Assembly (NCBI GenBank): GCA_964036045.1
Contig: OZ038378.1
Coordinates: forward strand, 169,880,106-169,944,105
DNA length: 64,000 nt
Source: Eutreptiella sp. 'Long Island Sound 2002'
Taxonomy: Eukaryota; Euglenozoa; Euglenophyceae; Eutreptiales; Eutreptiaceae
Direction: 5' to 3'
Positions within the stretch are counted from its first letter, which is position 1; every line of letters begins with the position of its first letter. This document shows positions 1 to 10,193 of this stretch, in pieces. The notes under the pieces were generated by a model that worked only from the letters and a program-made list of their open reading frames with translations, made no database searches and had not been told where the DNA came from. The translations under genes and the position numbers were made by a program.

Positions 1-396
1 GGCGATGAGGTCACTGCCATGTCACATGGGATCTTCCTACTTAGCTAGGCTGACCAGGAATTGAACCCAGGACCTCTCAAAAAGAGGTGCCTAGCCCCCT
101 ATGGTGCATACCACTAGGGCAGATAAGTATTCATGGAAAAACATAGATAAATTCATAGGCTCTACCTTAGGTATGTCAGTTCCCAGTCAACTCAGGAAAA
201 GATGTTTTACTTCACATTGAAAGGGGATTGAGGGGTCCACTCCATATCCTGATTGGGTGTTTGGTTCCATAGGTCAAAATGTGTTTTCACCACTTTTGGT
301 TGGACCACTACTAAGATAAAAATGCATGGATGCTCAGTGCATCTCTAATACAACTAGAGTATGCCTCAAAGCAATGGAAAAGCACTTTTTCTTACT
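1..396 (-). repeat. 3' LTR of Ty3 copy 1 (partial, cut by window edge)
   Basis: Bases 1-396 match 10595-10990 except at about 112 (a/g) and 183 (c/t). On the element strand the LTR begins AGTAAGAAAAAG at 396, straight after a polypurine tract. About 400 bp of the LTR lie left of the window. Confidence 0.95.
50..121 (-). other. tRNA-like module (pol III A and B box) in the 3' LTR of copy 1
   Basis: On the minus strand TGCCCTAGTGG (121-111) fits the A-box consensus TRGYNNARYGG at 10 of 11 positions, and GGTTCAATTCC (67-57) fits the B-box GGTTCRANYCC fully. Between them is an anticodon-arm-like hairpin, ACCTC-TTTTTGA-GAGGT. The same module is in every LTR of this window. The variable loop is too short for a working tRNA, so I read it as a tRNA/SINE relic or an internal promoter. 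Confidence 0.5.
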
Positions 397-407
397 CCCC
401 CCTTGTG
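397..407 (-). other. Polypurine tract of Ty3 copy 1
   Basis: The element strand reads CACAAGGGGGG directly before the 3' LTR start AGTAAG. Copy 2 has ACAAAGGGGGG at the same place. This is the expected plus-strand primer position. Confidence 0.85.
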
Positions 408-2666
408 CTGTGGTGGCCACCACTGTCGCATTTCAGGAAAAAGGGAATTTTTCTTGGCCTTTCCTTGGTTTCCACATCTACTTTAAAATACCTACAGTCT
501 CCCTCACACTGAAAAATGGGCGCTCACCATGGCTGGTGTCCTTTTGCTGCTCTGATTGTACAGTTTCCTACAGAAGACTCAGCGCTCATGGCGCTGCCGG
601 GGCTCCTGTGGCTTGGTTGGGTTAGTATGGGAGCATGCCAAACATGTGCATATGCATCCCTCCCTCCAAGACGCAGCGTCGACACAACCCAAACGCAAGA
701 CACATTATACACACTCGCATGGGTTCTCGTAAACCTGCTGGCGACCTGTGACCTGTCTTAGGGCGAAGGGAGTCGAAAGAAAATTAAAATTGCCCCTTGG
801 TGGGGTCTTGGTTCTCCTCAGTCTCTCCAGGCACCTGCGTTTCGGCCCGAACACGGCCTACTCAGCGAGGCTGCGCGTGGGTATCTGCAGAGGCAGGAAT
901 GGGAGAATTATGGACGAATCCACGCAAAAACGAAGCAACGACACCAAAATCCGTCAAATGACGGCGTAGAATTTTTTTGAAACGACACACCTGAGCAGAA
1001 TCCAATTGTGCATCTTTAGCACATTTTTATAGAAATTATAGTCATCTCTGGATTTTTTAAATCCAGAAATTCATACGCATAAAATGGCGGCGCGCAGGAG
1101 CGGCTCCTAGCGAAGCGCCGGAAAATGGAGAAATAATGGAATTATAAACGTATGTCTCACGTAGTCTTGAAAATGACGAGACACACATTAATAAATAAAC
1201 ATACAGATTCCACCCACACTAATAGAAGCTTCAAAAATTCAAGAATTCGAGAATCAATCGAAAAGACTTCAATGAATCAGGTATAAACTACAGGTATGCT
1301 TGTCTTGCATGCCGCATACACATTGCTCGTCTCGTGTCTCCGTGAACGAGTCGTGTAGCAGCGTTAACAACTATAACCACGATAGGACGCGGTAGAGGGA
1401 TTGATTAGAAAGATTGTAGATGATTAGCGGTCAGATCAGGGTGATTAGTCATACACACAAGTGCATAGCAACGTTCTTCGCGTGCGCCCCTTTTGTCCTC
1501 TCACCTTGCTTCACTTCCCAGCGGTAGGTAGGGTAGGTACGCCCAGGCGGGGCCAGCCCCTGGTGGAGTCAAGATTGTTGCGCAGATGGGCAGGTTTGCC
1601 CACGGTGTTGTCGCATACTCGTGCATGCACACACGCATTAAAGGGTAGGCCACGCGAAGTGCGCACGGTAAACCTTGTTTAGGCTACCCAGGGGCTCCTC
1701 GGTACGTTCTTTAAGAGAACCTGAGGAGTCCCTTAACGCTTGCTTGCTTGATAAGGGTAGCTGCTCCTGCAGCGTGTTTGCGGACAGTGTATTATAGGGC
1801 ACACTGAGAAGGGTATAATACCTGGAGTGTGCCTTGGTTCCTCCGCCGCAAACGCCCTTTCATTTGCCTTTGTTTTACAGGTGGGCAGGTAGGGTGATTG
1901 GTGCAGCAGCATTTTTTTATGCCCTGCTAAACAAGGGCCCAGATCACACAAACAAGTAACTCCGCTCCGCCTGTGGCAGAGCAGGGAGTCCGACTTCATC
2001 GACATCTGCGCCTTGCACGCGAGAGCACTCCTTCCCTCCAAGCCCTAGCAGGGGAAACGCGTTGTGGCGTCCCCTGTTAGGCCACAGTTGCTTAGTAGCG
2101 CTGTGTTCTCTTGTCATTTCACAGGAGGGTCGCTAGGACCGGAGAGACCTTCATCTTCGCAACGCCCAGTAGAGTGTGCGTGTAGGAGTGGTAGTCCTGA
2201 GTGGGGGCTAGAGCCAGTTGCCCAGTGCTCGCCCACCAGGATGGTGCCACTGTAGGGTGTGTAGGACCTGTAGGGGCTGTGTCACTGTCCCACCCTTTTC
2301 CTGCAATTTTAGCGGGGTTGGTGCGCTGTGACAGTGGTTAGGTCAGTGTTTTGGCCACATAGCAAACAGGCGTTTTGCATGCCTTCATAGCTTTTGGCCA
2401 CCCCTCCCTGTAGTAGACAGATAGGTAGGGAAAACAATACCTGGATTAGCACGCTGGGTATTCCCCCAAGGTTTTGCGCCAGCACAGAAATTGGGCGCAT
2501 AGGGGAGGGGAGACCCGGGGCGTACCCCGTGGCATCAATAAGCCAACCCTCCAGGTTTAGCAAGGGCGCAGACTTGGGTATAGTTAGGACACCACTTCTG
2601 CGGCTTGCTCTCAGGACCTTAGGACTAGCACACTCACACATACGCTTTGGCAGGTAAGGGTAAGGT
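408..2666 (-). other. Long non-coding 3' region of Ty3 copy 1
   Basis: About 2.26 kb separate the pol stop from the polypurine tract. The region aligns by eye with 47674-49949 of copy 2, including a shared stretch around the motif GGGAGGGGTGGCCAAAAGC. No reading frame longer than about 130 codons lies in sense, and none is shared between the copies, so an envelope-like gene is not supported. It may be an extended 3' UTR with packaging or regulatory sequence. Confidence 0.6.
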
Positions 2667-5600
2667 TCAGTCCCTAGCTTTAGTCTTGGAGGCAAGCGTC
2701 TCAGCGAGCCTCAGCAACTCACCAAGGTTGTTGTGGGACAAGTAGTCAACCAGAACTGAGTTTAGGCGTCCCTCCGGTAGAACAAATGCAGAGAAGGGCT
2801 CCCAGGTGGCCTCTTCGACTTCAAACCCTTCCCAGAGGGTGAGGAAGCGCCAACCCTGGCGATAGCGGTGGCGTAGGACAGACTTCACCAGGTAGAAGCC
2901 CTCCTTAGCCATCTCCTCGGCGTTCATGTCGGGGAGTTCACCTTCAACTTCCATAGGGCTGGCAGCCCCCTGTAGGTCCAGAGCGGCGATTTCCTTGTCG
3001 TTCAGCTCCCACTCCTCCCCACAGAGGTCTTCAGGATCATGGTAGCGCTTCAGGTGTTGAGCGGCGCACACCAGGGTCCCCCCTAGACGGGGAGAACACC
3101 GCACCGTGATACGGTGACCATCCACAGATAGAATCTTGTACGGCCCGAAGTATGGGTCATCGCTGGTAGAGCGAGGCCAGGCGGGTAGTCGACTGTGGTG
3201 CACCAGCACCCAGTCCCCCTCTTGGTAGGTGGCCGGTACTCGGTGCTTGTTCTTCTTGTTCCACTGACGCTCCCTCACTCTCTGGAGCATAGCCTTGGCC
3301 TTGTCCACCTTCGCTTGTTGCTCTTGGACCCACTCACCCACAGAAGAATGGGTGTCCTCTGGATAGGGGGCATGTAGGAACCACGCCGGGCGCCCCATGA
3401 ATAGCTCATGTGGCGAGTAGCCAGTAGCTGAACTCTCTTGGGAGTTCATCATCAAGGATATGACGGGGAGTAGTCTCACCCAGTCTCTGGTGCGTTCAGT
3501 TTTGCACCATATCCTGACGTTCTCCTTCAGGACACGAATCTGTCGCTCACATAGGGGGTTGCTCGTGTGAGAGTAGGGAATCCCCGTAGACACCTGGACA
3601 TTGAGGGATCTCAGGACCCTCTTGTACCAGCCAGTATCTGAGCGTACTCGTACGTCCTCATCGGAGTTGATCTCCTTGGGCGCCCCATTAACACAAAACC
3701 ACTCCTCCAGGAGTATCGTGATAGTCGCCTCTCCGGTAATGTGCTTGGTACATGGGAACACCCTGGTAAACCTGGTCAACCCACAGGTTACCACGAGGGC
3801 GAGGTCATAGCCCCCGAACTTCGGCATCTCCGTGTAGTCCACATATAGAACACTGTTGGCACAGTGTGGGATTGGCAGGGTCGAGTAGAGACCTCTGTCC
3901 CTGATATCCCCTGGTTTACAGGATCTGCACGGGCACTTGTCCACGATAGGCTGGAGCGTCTTCCGCAGTTGGTCGTCAGTCCACGTAGTGTGGAACCACT
4001 GCTTGAACAGCCTCAGGGTACGGTCAGCACCCACATGACCACTGGACTCATGGGTCCACTTCAGCAGCGCTGGGACTCGGTCACTAGGCACCACGATGCG
4101 GTCCTCGTGCCAGAGGTAGCTCTTGTCCCGCTTCCACTGGTCTTGGTTGACCAGGAGGGGTTCAAGGCGTTTCTCCAGGCGCCGGTAGATATCCCCAAAC
4201 TCCTGTAGGTACTCCGATTGTTGGAGTCCATCCAGGGGGCGTATCATGGTCATGTTCAGGTCCAGGTGTACGTCCATACGGCTGAACGCCTCCTTAGCCA
4301 GCGCTTCAGACCGGGCACCAATCAGGGCGTCGAAGTTGTTGCGGCTGATGTAGTCGGCACACTCGTTCTTCACTCCCTGGATATGGTGTACCATCAGCCG
4401 TAGTTGACTGAGGTAGGTCCACCAGCGACGTAGCTTGGCCTTCTCAGGTGGGGGACCCTTCTGGAAACTGCGGACCGGTTCTTGGTCGCATAGCCAGACC
4501 ACAGGGTTACTCCCCAACAGTCGTGCTTGTGAGGATAGCACCAGCATACCCGCGAGCAGTTCCTGCTCATAGGTGGAGTAGTTCCCCCTGGCTTGGTTCC
4601 ACTTCCAGTTCCAATGGCCCAGAGGTACTAGGACCCACTTGTCGTCAGGGTAGCTGTGCTTGAGGGTTCCATCTCGGTTGAGACCTTCCGTCCCCCATTG
4701 GGAAATGGCCGAGTCGAACTCCTCCTTCTCTAGTGCTTGCCATTGGAACAACGTTCCACCACCGCCCACATTGCTGGCGTCGGTCACCAGGATAATCTCC
4801 CCTTGTGCCCTAGGCACGCCCAAGCACTTAGCGTTGGCTACCTTGTCTTTGAGCTCGTCAAACGCTTGTTGCTCTTGTGGGCCCCAGCGCCAAGTAGTAC
4901 TCTTCTTGATCAAGTCAGTCAGTACAGCGCTGGTGTAGGTGAAGTTTTTGATGTGGCGGCGATAGAAGTTGCACGCCCCAATGAAACTGCGTACATCATG
5001 AAGTCCTTTCTTGGGGTCTTCGTGTCGTACCTTGGCATCCATCAGGGGTTTGGCCTTAGAGGCCGCTGGGGTCCACCACCCATAGCCAACGTCAAACCCC
5101 AGGTACTGCATGGTCTCCTGCATGAACTCACACTTCTCCAGCTTGAGTCGTGTGTGGTTCTCCTGGCAGACCGCAAAGAACTCACCCAAGAGGATTAGGT
5201 GATCCTCCTGGGTATTGGTCCCGAGGCATACATCGTCGATGTGAGCCTCCATCTGGGCCCCACGGGATATGAGCTCCTGCACCTTAGGTCTCCTTCGTAG
5301 GATGGACAAGATCTTGTTCATCAGCTCTTGGAACAGAGCGGGTGCGTTAGCCACGCCGAATGGCATGACCCTCCACTTGAATACCCTCCCCTGAGGGGTG
5401 ATGAAGGCCAGTAGTTCCTGCGCGTTGGGCGTCAGGTCCACTTGCCAGAATCCACTTCGCTTGTCCATCTTGGTCTTGTAGCGACAGGAGGCTATCTTCT
5501 CCAGGGTAGACTCCATATTGGGAATGGACCCTGAGTGGTTCAACGTCTTCTTGTTCAGCTCTCCATAGTCCACTTCCAGCCGTTTGGCCGTAGACCCAGG

Positions 5601-7565
5601 TTTAGCCACCAGGAAACAGGGGCTGCAGTGTAGGGGGTAGTCCCCGTCCTTGTACTCCAGGACTAGGCCAGCGTCGATACATTCTTGTATCTGTCGCTCA
5701 ATCTCGTCGGCCTGCTCTTTAGGAGCTGGATAGGGTCTCCTCCGGATCTTGTGACCCACAAACTCGGGTTTCAGCTTCAGGTCCATCTGTACCAGCTTGT
5801 CGCATGAGGCTGGAGGGGGTAGTTCTGCGAACACCTCCAGATAGGTCCTTATCAGCTTCTGTACCCGCGGGTCCAATACCTTGATCTTGTCCTCCATGTC
5901 CTCGTCGGAGTGTAAGTTGCTTGCCCCTTGAATAGACGTCGGGAGGTGGTCCTCCACCGACTCTTCGCCCGCGGTAGCATCCTTCAGCCCTGGGTAGGCA
6001 TATGGAAGGTCTTGCTCGACCATCTCCGGTGGACGATGGCAACATAGGCACGCTCGAGGGGGTTCACATACACATTCCTCCGAGAGGTCGTCCTCTTCTG
6101 GGGTCCTCACATGGGCACCCCATACGCTCTTCATGAGCTTGAGATCTACCTCCCTTTGCCAGGTGGTGATCTTCTGTTCGCGGTCCTCCTTCAGTTGGGA
6201 TAGGTCTCCCATACGTCCTTGCTTCAGTGGCCAGGAGATGCGGGTAGGCTTCGCGTAGCATAGCTTTTTCGCCACCAACTTTCTCTTGGAATCCACATAC
6301 TCCCTGAGCCTGGATCGAGGGTCCAGCTCCTCATCCACGGGGTCTTCTACCCTCATGGAGAGTAGGGGTTTTATTGGGGCGACGTACTCGGCGTTCTCCA
6401 CTTCCTCCACCGCGGTCTGCACGAAGAAGGCGTCGTGCTCAGTTTCGTCGTCTGAGTGGATAGAGCTAGGTAGCTCAGATAGTCCACACTCAGAGACTCC
6501 ATCAGGTACAGGTACATGACAGGGAGAGTTGGGGGCGTTGGTGTCAGTCACGACGTACTCATCTCCTCCGGATGTAGTTTCAACAGCATCTTGAGGTCGT
6601 AGGCGATCCTTCAAGTCACCCAAGGCGAGTCCATCGCTTTCTCGTTGTATAGCCTGGACCAGAGTAGGGTCCAGGTCTTCCCAGGGGATGGTGGTAAGAC
6701 TTCCGTCCACCACGCTGAGCATACTCCCCCATCCGGGCTTCCCAATGGGCGTCTTGCGTCCCAGAGGCACGTAGATGGCCTCATCAGGTAATCGCACCGA
6801 GCTGATAGTCAGCTTGTCAAGGAGGGTTCGCCAGTACTCGTTGCCCCCATGGGCTCCCCAATCGGGGGAACACAGGACCATACGGGAACGTTCCAAGGCC
6901 ACCTTGGTCAGCACCTTCCCCAGTTCACTGAATCTGGGGTTCCCGTAGGCCATCCCGAAAGAGGGCCAGTAAAATTTGTAACTGCAGTTCTTCCCCTTGC
7001 TGCAGTATAGGTCCAGTACATGCTGCTTGTCGCTGGCGAACAGCTCCACACTTAGGTCTTCTCGAGAGTAACCCAACTCCTTCAGACCTTGGTCTAGGAC
7101 TTCCCCCAATAGTTGATAGTCCTCAGTTTTGGAGGCCGCCATCATGTTCGAGGGCTCCTCCTTCGATAGTCTCAGGTAACTCGAGGTATGTTCCGACTGC
7201 TCCAGTGGCACAGACTCTCTGCCACTGGCGTGGTCCACGTACAGGAGGTAGGGCGCTTGCAGCGTCAGGGATTGTATCTGGGAGTGCTGCACGAAGAAGT
7301 CAGTACCCAGTACAAAGTCGAAGGCCTCAGTGTCCATCACATAGAACCGATGGGCGATAGTTCGAGAGCCCATAGGTACCTCCACTTCACAGTCCCTGCA
7401 GCTGTGCACCACATGTCCATCCCCCATGCGTATAGCGGCGGTGGTCATGGTGTTCTTCAGGCTCCCACAAGGTAAAATTTTCTTGGCCACTATAGATATT
7501 GTGGCGCCAGTATCCAGTACCCCCAGGTATTCACGTCCCCCTAGTTGGATACGTACCCAAAACAC
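2667..7565 (-). CDS. pol: Pol polyprotein of Ty3 copy 1 (PR, Dam-like domain, RT, RNase H, integrase, chromodomain)
   Basis: 1632 codons from the first Met; the frame is open from 7595, right after the gag UGA, so readthrough is the likely mode of expression. Visible domains: aspartic protease DTGA (18-21); an NPRF-bearing domain (about 170-290) like the Dam-methyltransferase-like domain of DIRS elements; an acidic linker with a Cys cluster CxCx5CxCCH (498-510); reverse transcriptase (about 580-860) with D701 in MDKRSGFW, MPFGVANAP and an active site HIDD (775-778) where YxDD is usual; RNase H with VTDAS and YSTYEQE; integrase HHCC finger (HESSGH...CPCRSC, to about 1216); DDE residues near D1243, D1302 and E1340; a GPY motif near 1474; and a chromodomain from about 1555 with aromatic residues FY, W and W. 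No internal stop or frameshift. Copy 2 is clearly homologous throughout. Family assignment is firm; the NPRF domain call is inference. Confidence 0.95.
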   Translation of the reverse strand: MFWVRIQLGGREYLGVLDTGATISIVAKKILPCGSLKNTMTTAAIRMGDGHVVHSCRDCEVEVPMGSRTIAHRFYVMDTEAFDFVLGTDFFVQHSQIQSLTLQAPYLLYVDHASGRESVPLEQSEHTSSYLRLSKEEPSNMMAASKTEDYQLLGEVLDQGLKELGYSREDLSVELFASDKQHVLDLYCSKGKNCSYKFYWPSFGMAYGNPRFSELGKVLTKVALERSRMVLCSPDWGAHGGNEYWRTLLDKLTISSVRLPDEAIYVPLGRKTPIGKPGWGSMLSVVDGSLTTIPWEDLDPTLVQAIQRESDGLALGDLKDRLRPQDAVETTSGGDEYVVTDTNAPNSPCHVPVPDGVSECGLSELPSSIHSDDETEHDAFFVQTAVEEVENAEYVAPIKPLLSMRVEDPVDEELDPRSRLREYVDSKRKLVAKKLCYAKPTRISWPLKQGRMGDLSQLKEDREQKITTWQREVDLKLMKSVWGAHVRTPEEDDLSEECVCEPPRACLCCHRPPEMVEQDLPYAYPGLKDATAGEESVEDHLPTSIQGASNLHSDEDMEDKIKVLDPRVQKLIRTYLEVFAELPPPASCDKLVQMDLKLKPEFVGHKIRRRPYPAPKEQADEIERQIQECIDAGLVLEYKDGDYPLHCSPCFLVAKPGSTAKRLEVDYGELNKKTLNHSGSIPNMESTLEKIASCRYKTKMDKRSGFWQVDLTPNAQELLAFITPQGRVFKWRVMPFGVANAPALFQELMNKILSILRRRPKVQELISRGAQMEAHIDDVCLGTNTQEDHLILLGEFFAVCQENHTRLKLEKCEFMQETMQYLGFDVGYGWWTPAASKAKPLMDAKVRHEDPKKGLHDVRSFIGACNFYRRHIKNFTYTSAVLTDLIKKSTTWRWGPQEQQAFDELKDKVANAKCLGVPRAQGEIILVTDASNVGGGGTLFQWQALEKEEFDSAISQWGTEGLNRDGTLKHSYPDDKWVLVPLGHWNWKWNQARGNYSTYEQELLAGMLVLSSQARLLGSNPVVWLCDQEPVRSFQKGPPPEKAKLRRWWTYLSQLRLMVHHIQGVKNECADYISRNNFDALIGARSEALAKEAFSRMDVHLDLNMTMIRPLDGLQQSEYLQEFGDIYRRLEKRLEPLLVNQDQWKRDKSYLWHEDRIVVPSDRVPALLKWTHESSGHVGADRTLRLFKQWFHTTWTDDQLRKTLQPIVDKCPCRSCKPGDIRDRGLYSTLPIPHCANSVLYVDYTEMPKFGGYDLALVVTCGLTRFTRVFPCTKHITGEATITILLEEWFCVNGAPKEINSDEDVRVRSDTGWYKRVLRSLNVQVSTGIPYSHTSNPLCERQIRVLKENVRIWCKTERTRDWVRLLPVISLMMNSQESSATGYSPHELFMGRPAWFLHAPYPEDTHSSVGEWVQEQQAKVDKAKAMLQRVRERQWNKKNKHRVPATYQEGDWVLVHHSRLPAWPRSTSDDPYFGPYKILSVDGHRITVRCSPRLGGTLVCAAQHLKRYHDPEDLCGEEWELNDKEIAALDLQGAASPMEVEGELPDMNAEEMAKEGFYLVKSVLRHRYRQGWRFLTLWEGFEVEEATWEPFSAFVLPEGRLNSVLVDYLSHNNLGELLRLAETLASKTKARD

Positions 7566-7595
7566 CAGGTCTTGGGTGCCACCAGAGCGTCCCCG

Positions 7596-7598
7596 TCA
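7596..7598 (-). promoter_or_regulatory. Gag-pol in-frame UGA, likely programmed readthrough stop
   Basis: Gag ends ...AAA TTC TGA and pol continues in the same frame. The context UGA-CGG is a known type II readthrough signal. A possible stem ACCCAA/TTGGGT follows 18 bases downstream. Copy 2 keeps the UGA (with CAG after it). No -1 shift is needed to make Gag-Pol. Confidence 0.6.
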
Positions 7599-10094
7599 GA
7601 ATTTCGCGGGACAGGTCACCTCGAACCCCTTGTTCCGCAATTTGCGGGCCATCCTCATGAAACGGCTTCTCTTCTTGGCGTTGCCGTCATCACCACCTTC
7701 ATGCTCACGCTTGGCTCCTTGTTCTTGCTGGGCCTGCGTCTGTGAGCGTGTGGTAGGTCCAGACTGCCCTCCAGAGGGCTCGGAGTTCCCCCCTGGATTA
7801 GGGTTGGGGTTACCTCCGTTCTTGTCCTTGTTCTTGTTGTCGTTCTGGCGGTTAGCGCCTCCTCCTCGTCCACCTTGACCCTTGTCTTGACCACCTTGAC
7901 CACGTCCTTTCGACTTGCCCTTGCCGGAGTCGTTGCCTTTGGCCTTGCCTCCACCTTCGCCTGAGCTTTTGCCAGGATCTTCCCCCTTAAGCTTCGCCGA
8001 TAGGCGTTGCTTATGGTAGCACTCATCCTCGTAGTGCTTCCGCTTACCGCAGAATGCACACGTGATGGTGCAGCGGTAATGATCCGGCAGCTTCACTTTG
8101 GCGCCGGTGATCTTCTCCTGCTGCTTCCCCTGGACGACGAAGCAGTCTCGCTGCTCGCAGTCAGAGGCGTGCTGCAGGTGGCCCTGCTCATCTCTGGCAT
8201 CACACCAGAATAGCTCCTTCACGTTCTCCATTAGGCGGGCGTGGGCGTGTTTGGGGGTAGTCCCCTGCCCAGGTCGGGACCCTTGGTACCCTTTGCCTCC
8301 AGAACCTCCACCAGGACGGTAGTTGTTCAGGTGCTGGTCGCTCTCCTTCTCCAGCGCCATCTCCAGGAGCAGCACGCATAGATCCTCGTAGCGGAGGGAT
8401 CTAGCCTTGCGCTCAGCCGTCAGACGGCACTCGTCCCATAGCTCTCGGGGGAGCTTGGCGCACAACCAGAACAGCAGGTTGTCGCTGCTGTAGGAACCGG
8501 GCGTCAGTCGTCCAGCCCAGTGATCCAAGTCCGCCAACAGCTCGGAGACCCTTCCAGGTTTGGGGTTGTTGGGCAGCACGGGCAGGTTCTGGATCTCGGC
8601 CCTGATGGAGAGGTCGGTCTCGTAGGTCGGGTACTGCCTCTCCAGGGCAACCAACACGTCGGCAAAGGTGGCGGAGTCTGTGACGATCTGCCTGACCTGC
8701 TTCTCCAGGTACTTGGTCTTGCAGCACTGCAGGAGCAGATCGCACTTCACTCGCCCACTCGCGTGGGTTTGGCCGGTCAGTCGTAGGAACCGGCCAAAGT
8801 TTTCAGCGAACTCGCTGAGGTCCTTGCCTGTGAACTCAGGCAGGTTCACCACTATCTTGGAGGTGGCAAAAGCCTTCGCCTCCTGAGCTCGGCGTCCTTC
8901 AGGGCGTCGGGTCTTCTTCTTCTTCTACTTCTTCTTCTTACCCTTGGGGTCCTCGGGGTCCTCAGGGTCCTCGTCGTCTGAGGGCGAAGAAGAGTCCATC
9001 GACGGCGGCTCGTCGTCGGAGGGGTCTCCGCCAAGATCACTGGAGCCATAAGGCTCCACGTCCACCATTGCCCTTAGGGCTGTCAGCCCCAGCCGGTCCA
9101 GCTCGGCCCTCGTCGAGTTCGTCACGTGGCTGTAGGGCGGCTGGGCCGTTCTCGGGACGAATGGACTTCTCGGTACTGCTGCAGGAGTCGGCATCGGTCG
9201 GCTCCTCAGGCTCCCCAGGGTATTCGTCAACCCTGCCGCCAGGTGGTTAGCCTGTACTCGGTGGGGTGACATTCCCACCGTCGTAGGTGACGCATGGGAC
9301 GGGATCATCAGGGGCTCCAGTTTCTCCCTGATCTCTTGCGTGAGGTCGCTCACGATTTGCGAAGTGGCTCCTCGGAGCACCTCATTGATCTCCGACCGCG
9401 TCAGGGACCTGTTGGAGGATCTTCCCGATCCTCTACTCCTGCCTCCCAGAGACTCTGGTCCTCTCCTCAACCCACTCAGGGGTGCATACCCAGGTGCACA
9501 CCCAGGAGCATACCCAGGAACTTCCATGTAGGTTCCAGTGGCGTGGAGTGGATGGGGATGGTCAGCCGCATACCATCGCGGCGCAGAGCTGGAAGCCACC
9601 GGCTCACTGGCAGTAGTTGCCTCAAGGAGCGCAGTGGTAGGTGGGCCCATGCCATAGGCGGGGTAGTGAGGCATGCCAGTAAAGCCTGTGCCCTCTGCCA
9701 TAGGCGGGTTGGTTGTGGAAGTGGATGTTGCTGCGGCTTGGAGTGTGGTGGTTATGGGAGAGGGTGATGCGTGGAGGCCAGAAGCGCTTGGTGCGCCTTC
9801 GAAGGTAGGGTTATGCGTCGGGTCTTGCCCTTGTTCCTCTCCTTCGTCTGCTCCTTCTCCAGCATCCTTCTCGCTCTCGTTCTCTCTCTTCCTCTTCACA
9901 GGCTGAGGTTGAGAGACCACTTCCTCGACCGTCAGGGCCCCGAAGGCCGTCTGGAGGCCATCCAGGGAGTCCTCCGCCGTATCCACTGGCCCATGTAAGG
10001 GCTCCACCGAAGGTACAGCGTCAGGCGCCGGCCTTGCCGGTGCCTCAGGCGCTGGCGCTGTGTTCACATCGGCGTCCACTCTTCCTGGGTCCAT
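7596..10094 (-). CDS. gag: Gag of Ty3 copy 1, with one internal TAG
   Basis: One frame of 833 codons starting MDPGRVDAD and ending CPAKF, broken only by TAG at 8927-8925 in a Lys-rich tract (KKKK-stop-KKKKTRR). Copy 2 has AAG-type codons through this tract, so the stop is probably a point mutation private to this copy. The N-terminal half is Pro/Ser/Thr-rich and acidic; the capsid-like part starts after the Lys tract at about MVNLPEFTGKDLSEF (8852). A CCHC zinc knuckle, CAFCGKRKHYEDEC (Cx2Cx4Hx4C), lies in the nucleocapsid part, followed by a Lys/Gly-rich tail. Gag should form the particle and bind element RNA. With the TAG unread, only the 389-residue N-terminal part would be made from 10094, unless translation restarts at 8852. 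Confidence 0.88.
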
Positions 10095-10180
10095 CTTAAT
10101 CCGCCCTTCTGCTTATATTTGCCTGCTCGGAGCACTGGTTGTACGGCGCGGGGTCGCTGCCGGTGCACAGAGACAGGCTG

Positions 10181-10193
10181 CCTCTTGCTACCA
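10181..10193 (-). other. Primer binding site of Ty3 copy 1
   Basis: The element strand reads TGGTAGCAAGAGG right after the 5' LTR, close to the complement of an initiator-Met tRNA 3' end (TGGTAGCAGAGG) but with one extra A. The gag ATG is 87 bases further on. Confidence 0.7.

Noticed and set aside
326-969. Small plus-strand frames at the left end, also found starting at 10920
   Set aside because: They lie inside the LTR and antisense to the element; no motif, and length is as expected by chance.
2309-2695. 128-codon minus-strand frame after pol, possible envelope gene
   Set aside because: No signal peptide or membrane pattern, and copy 2 has no matching open frame.
2394-9998. Many plus-strand frames of 60-160 codons
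   Set aside because: They are antisense shadows of gag and pol of Ty3 copy 1.
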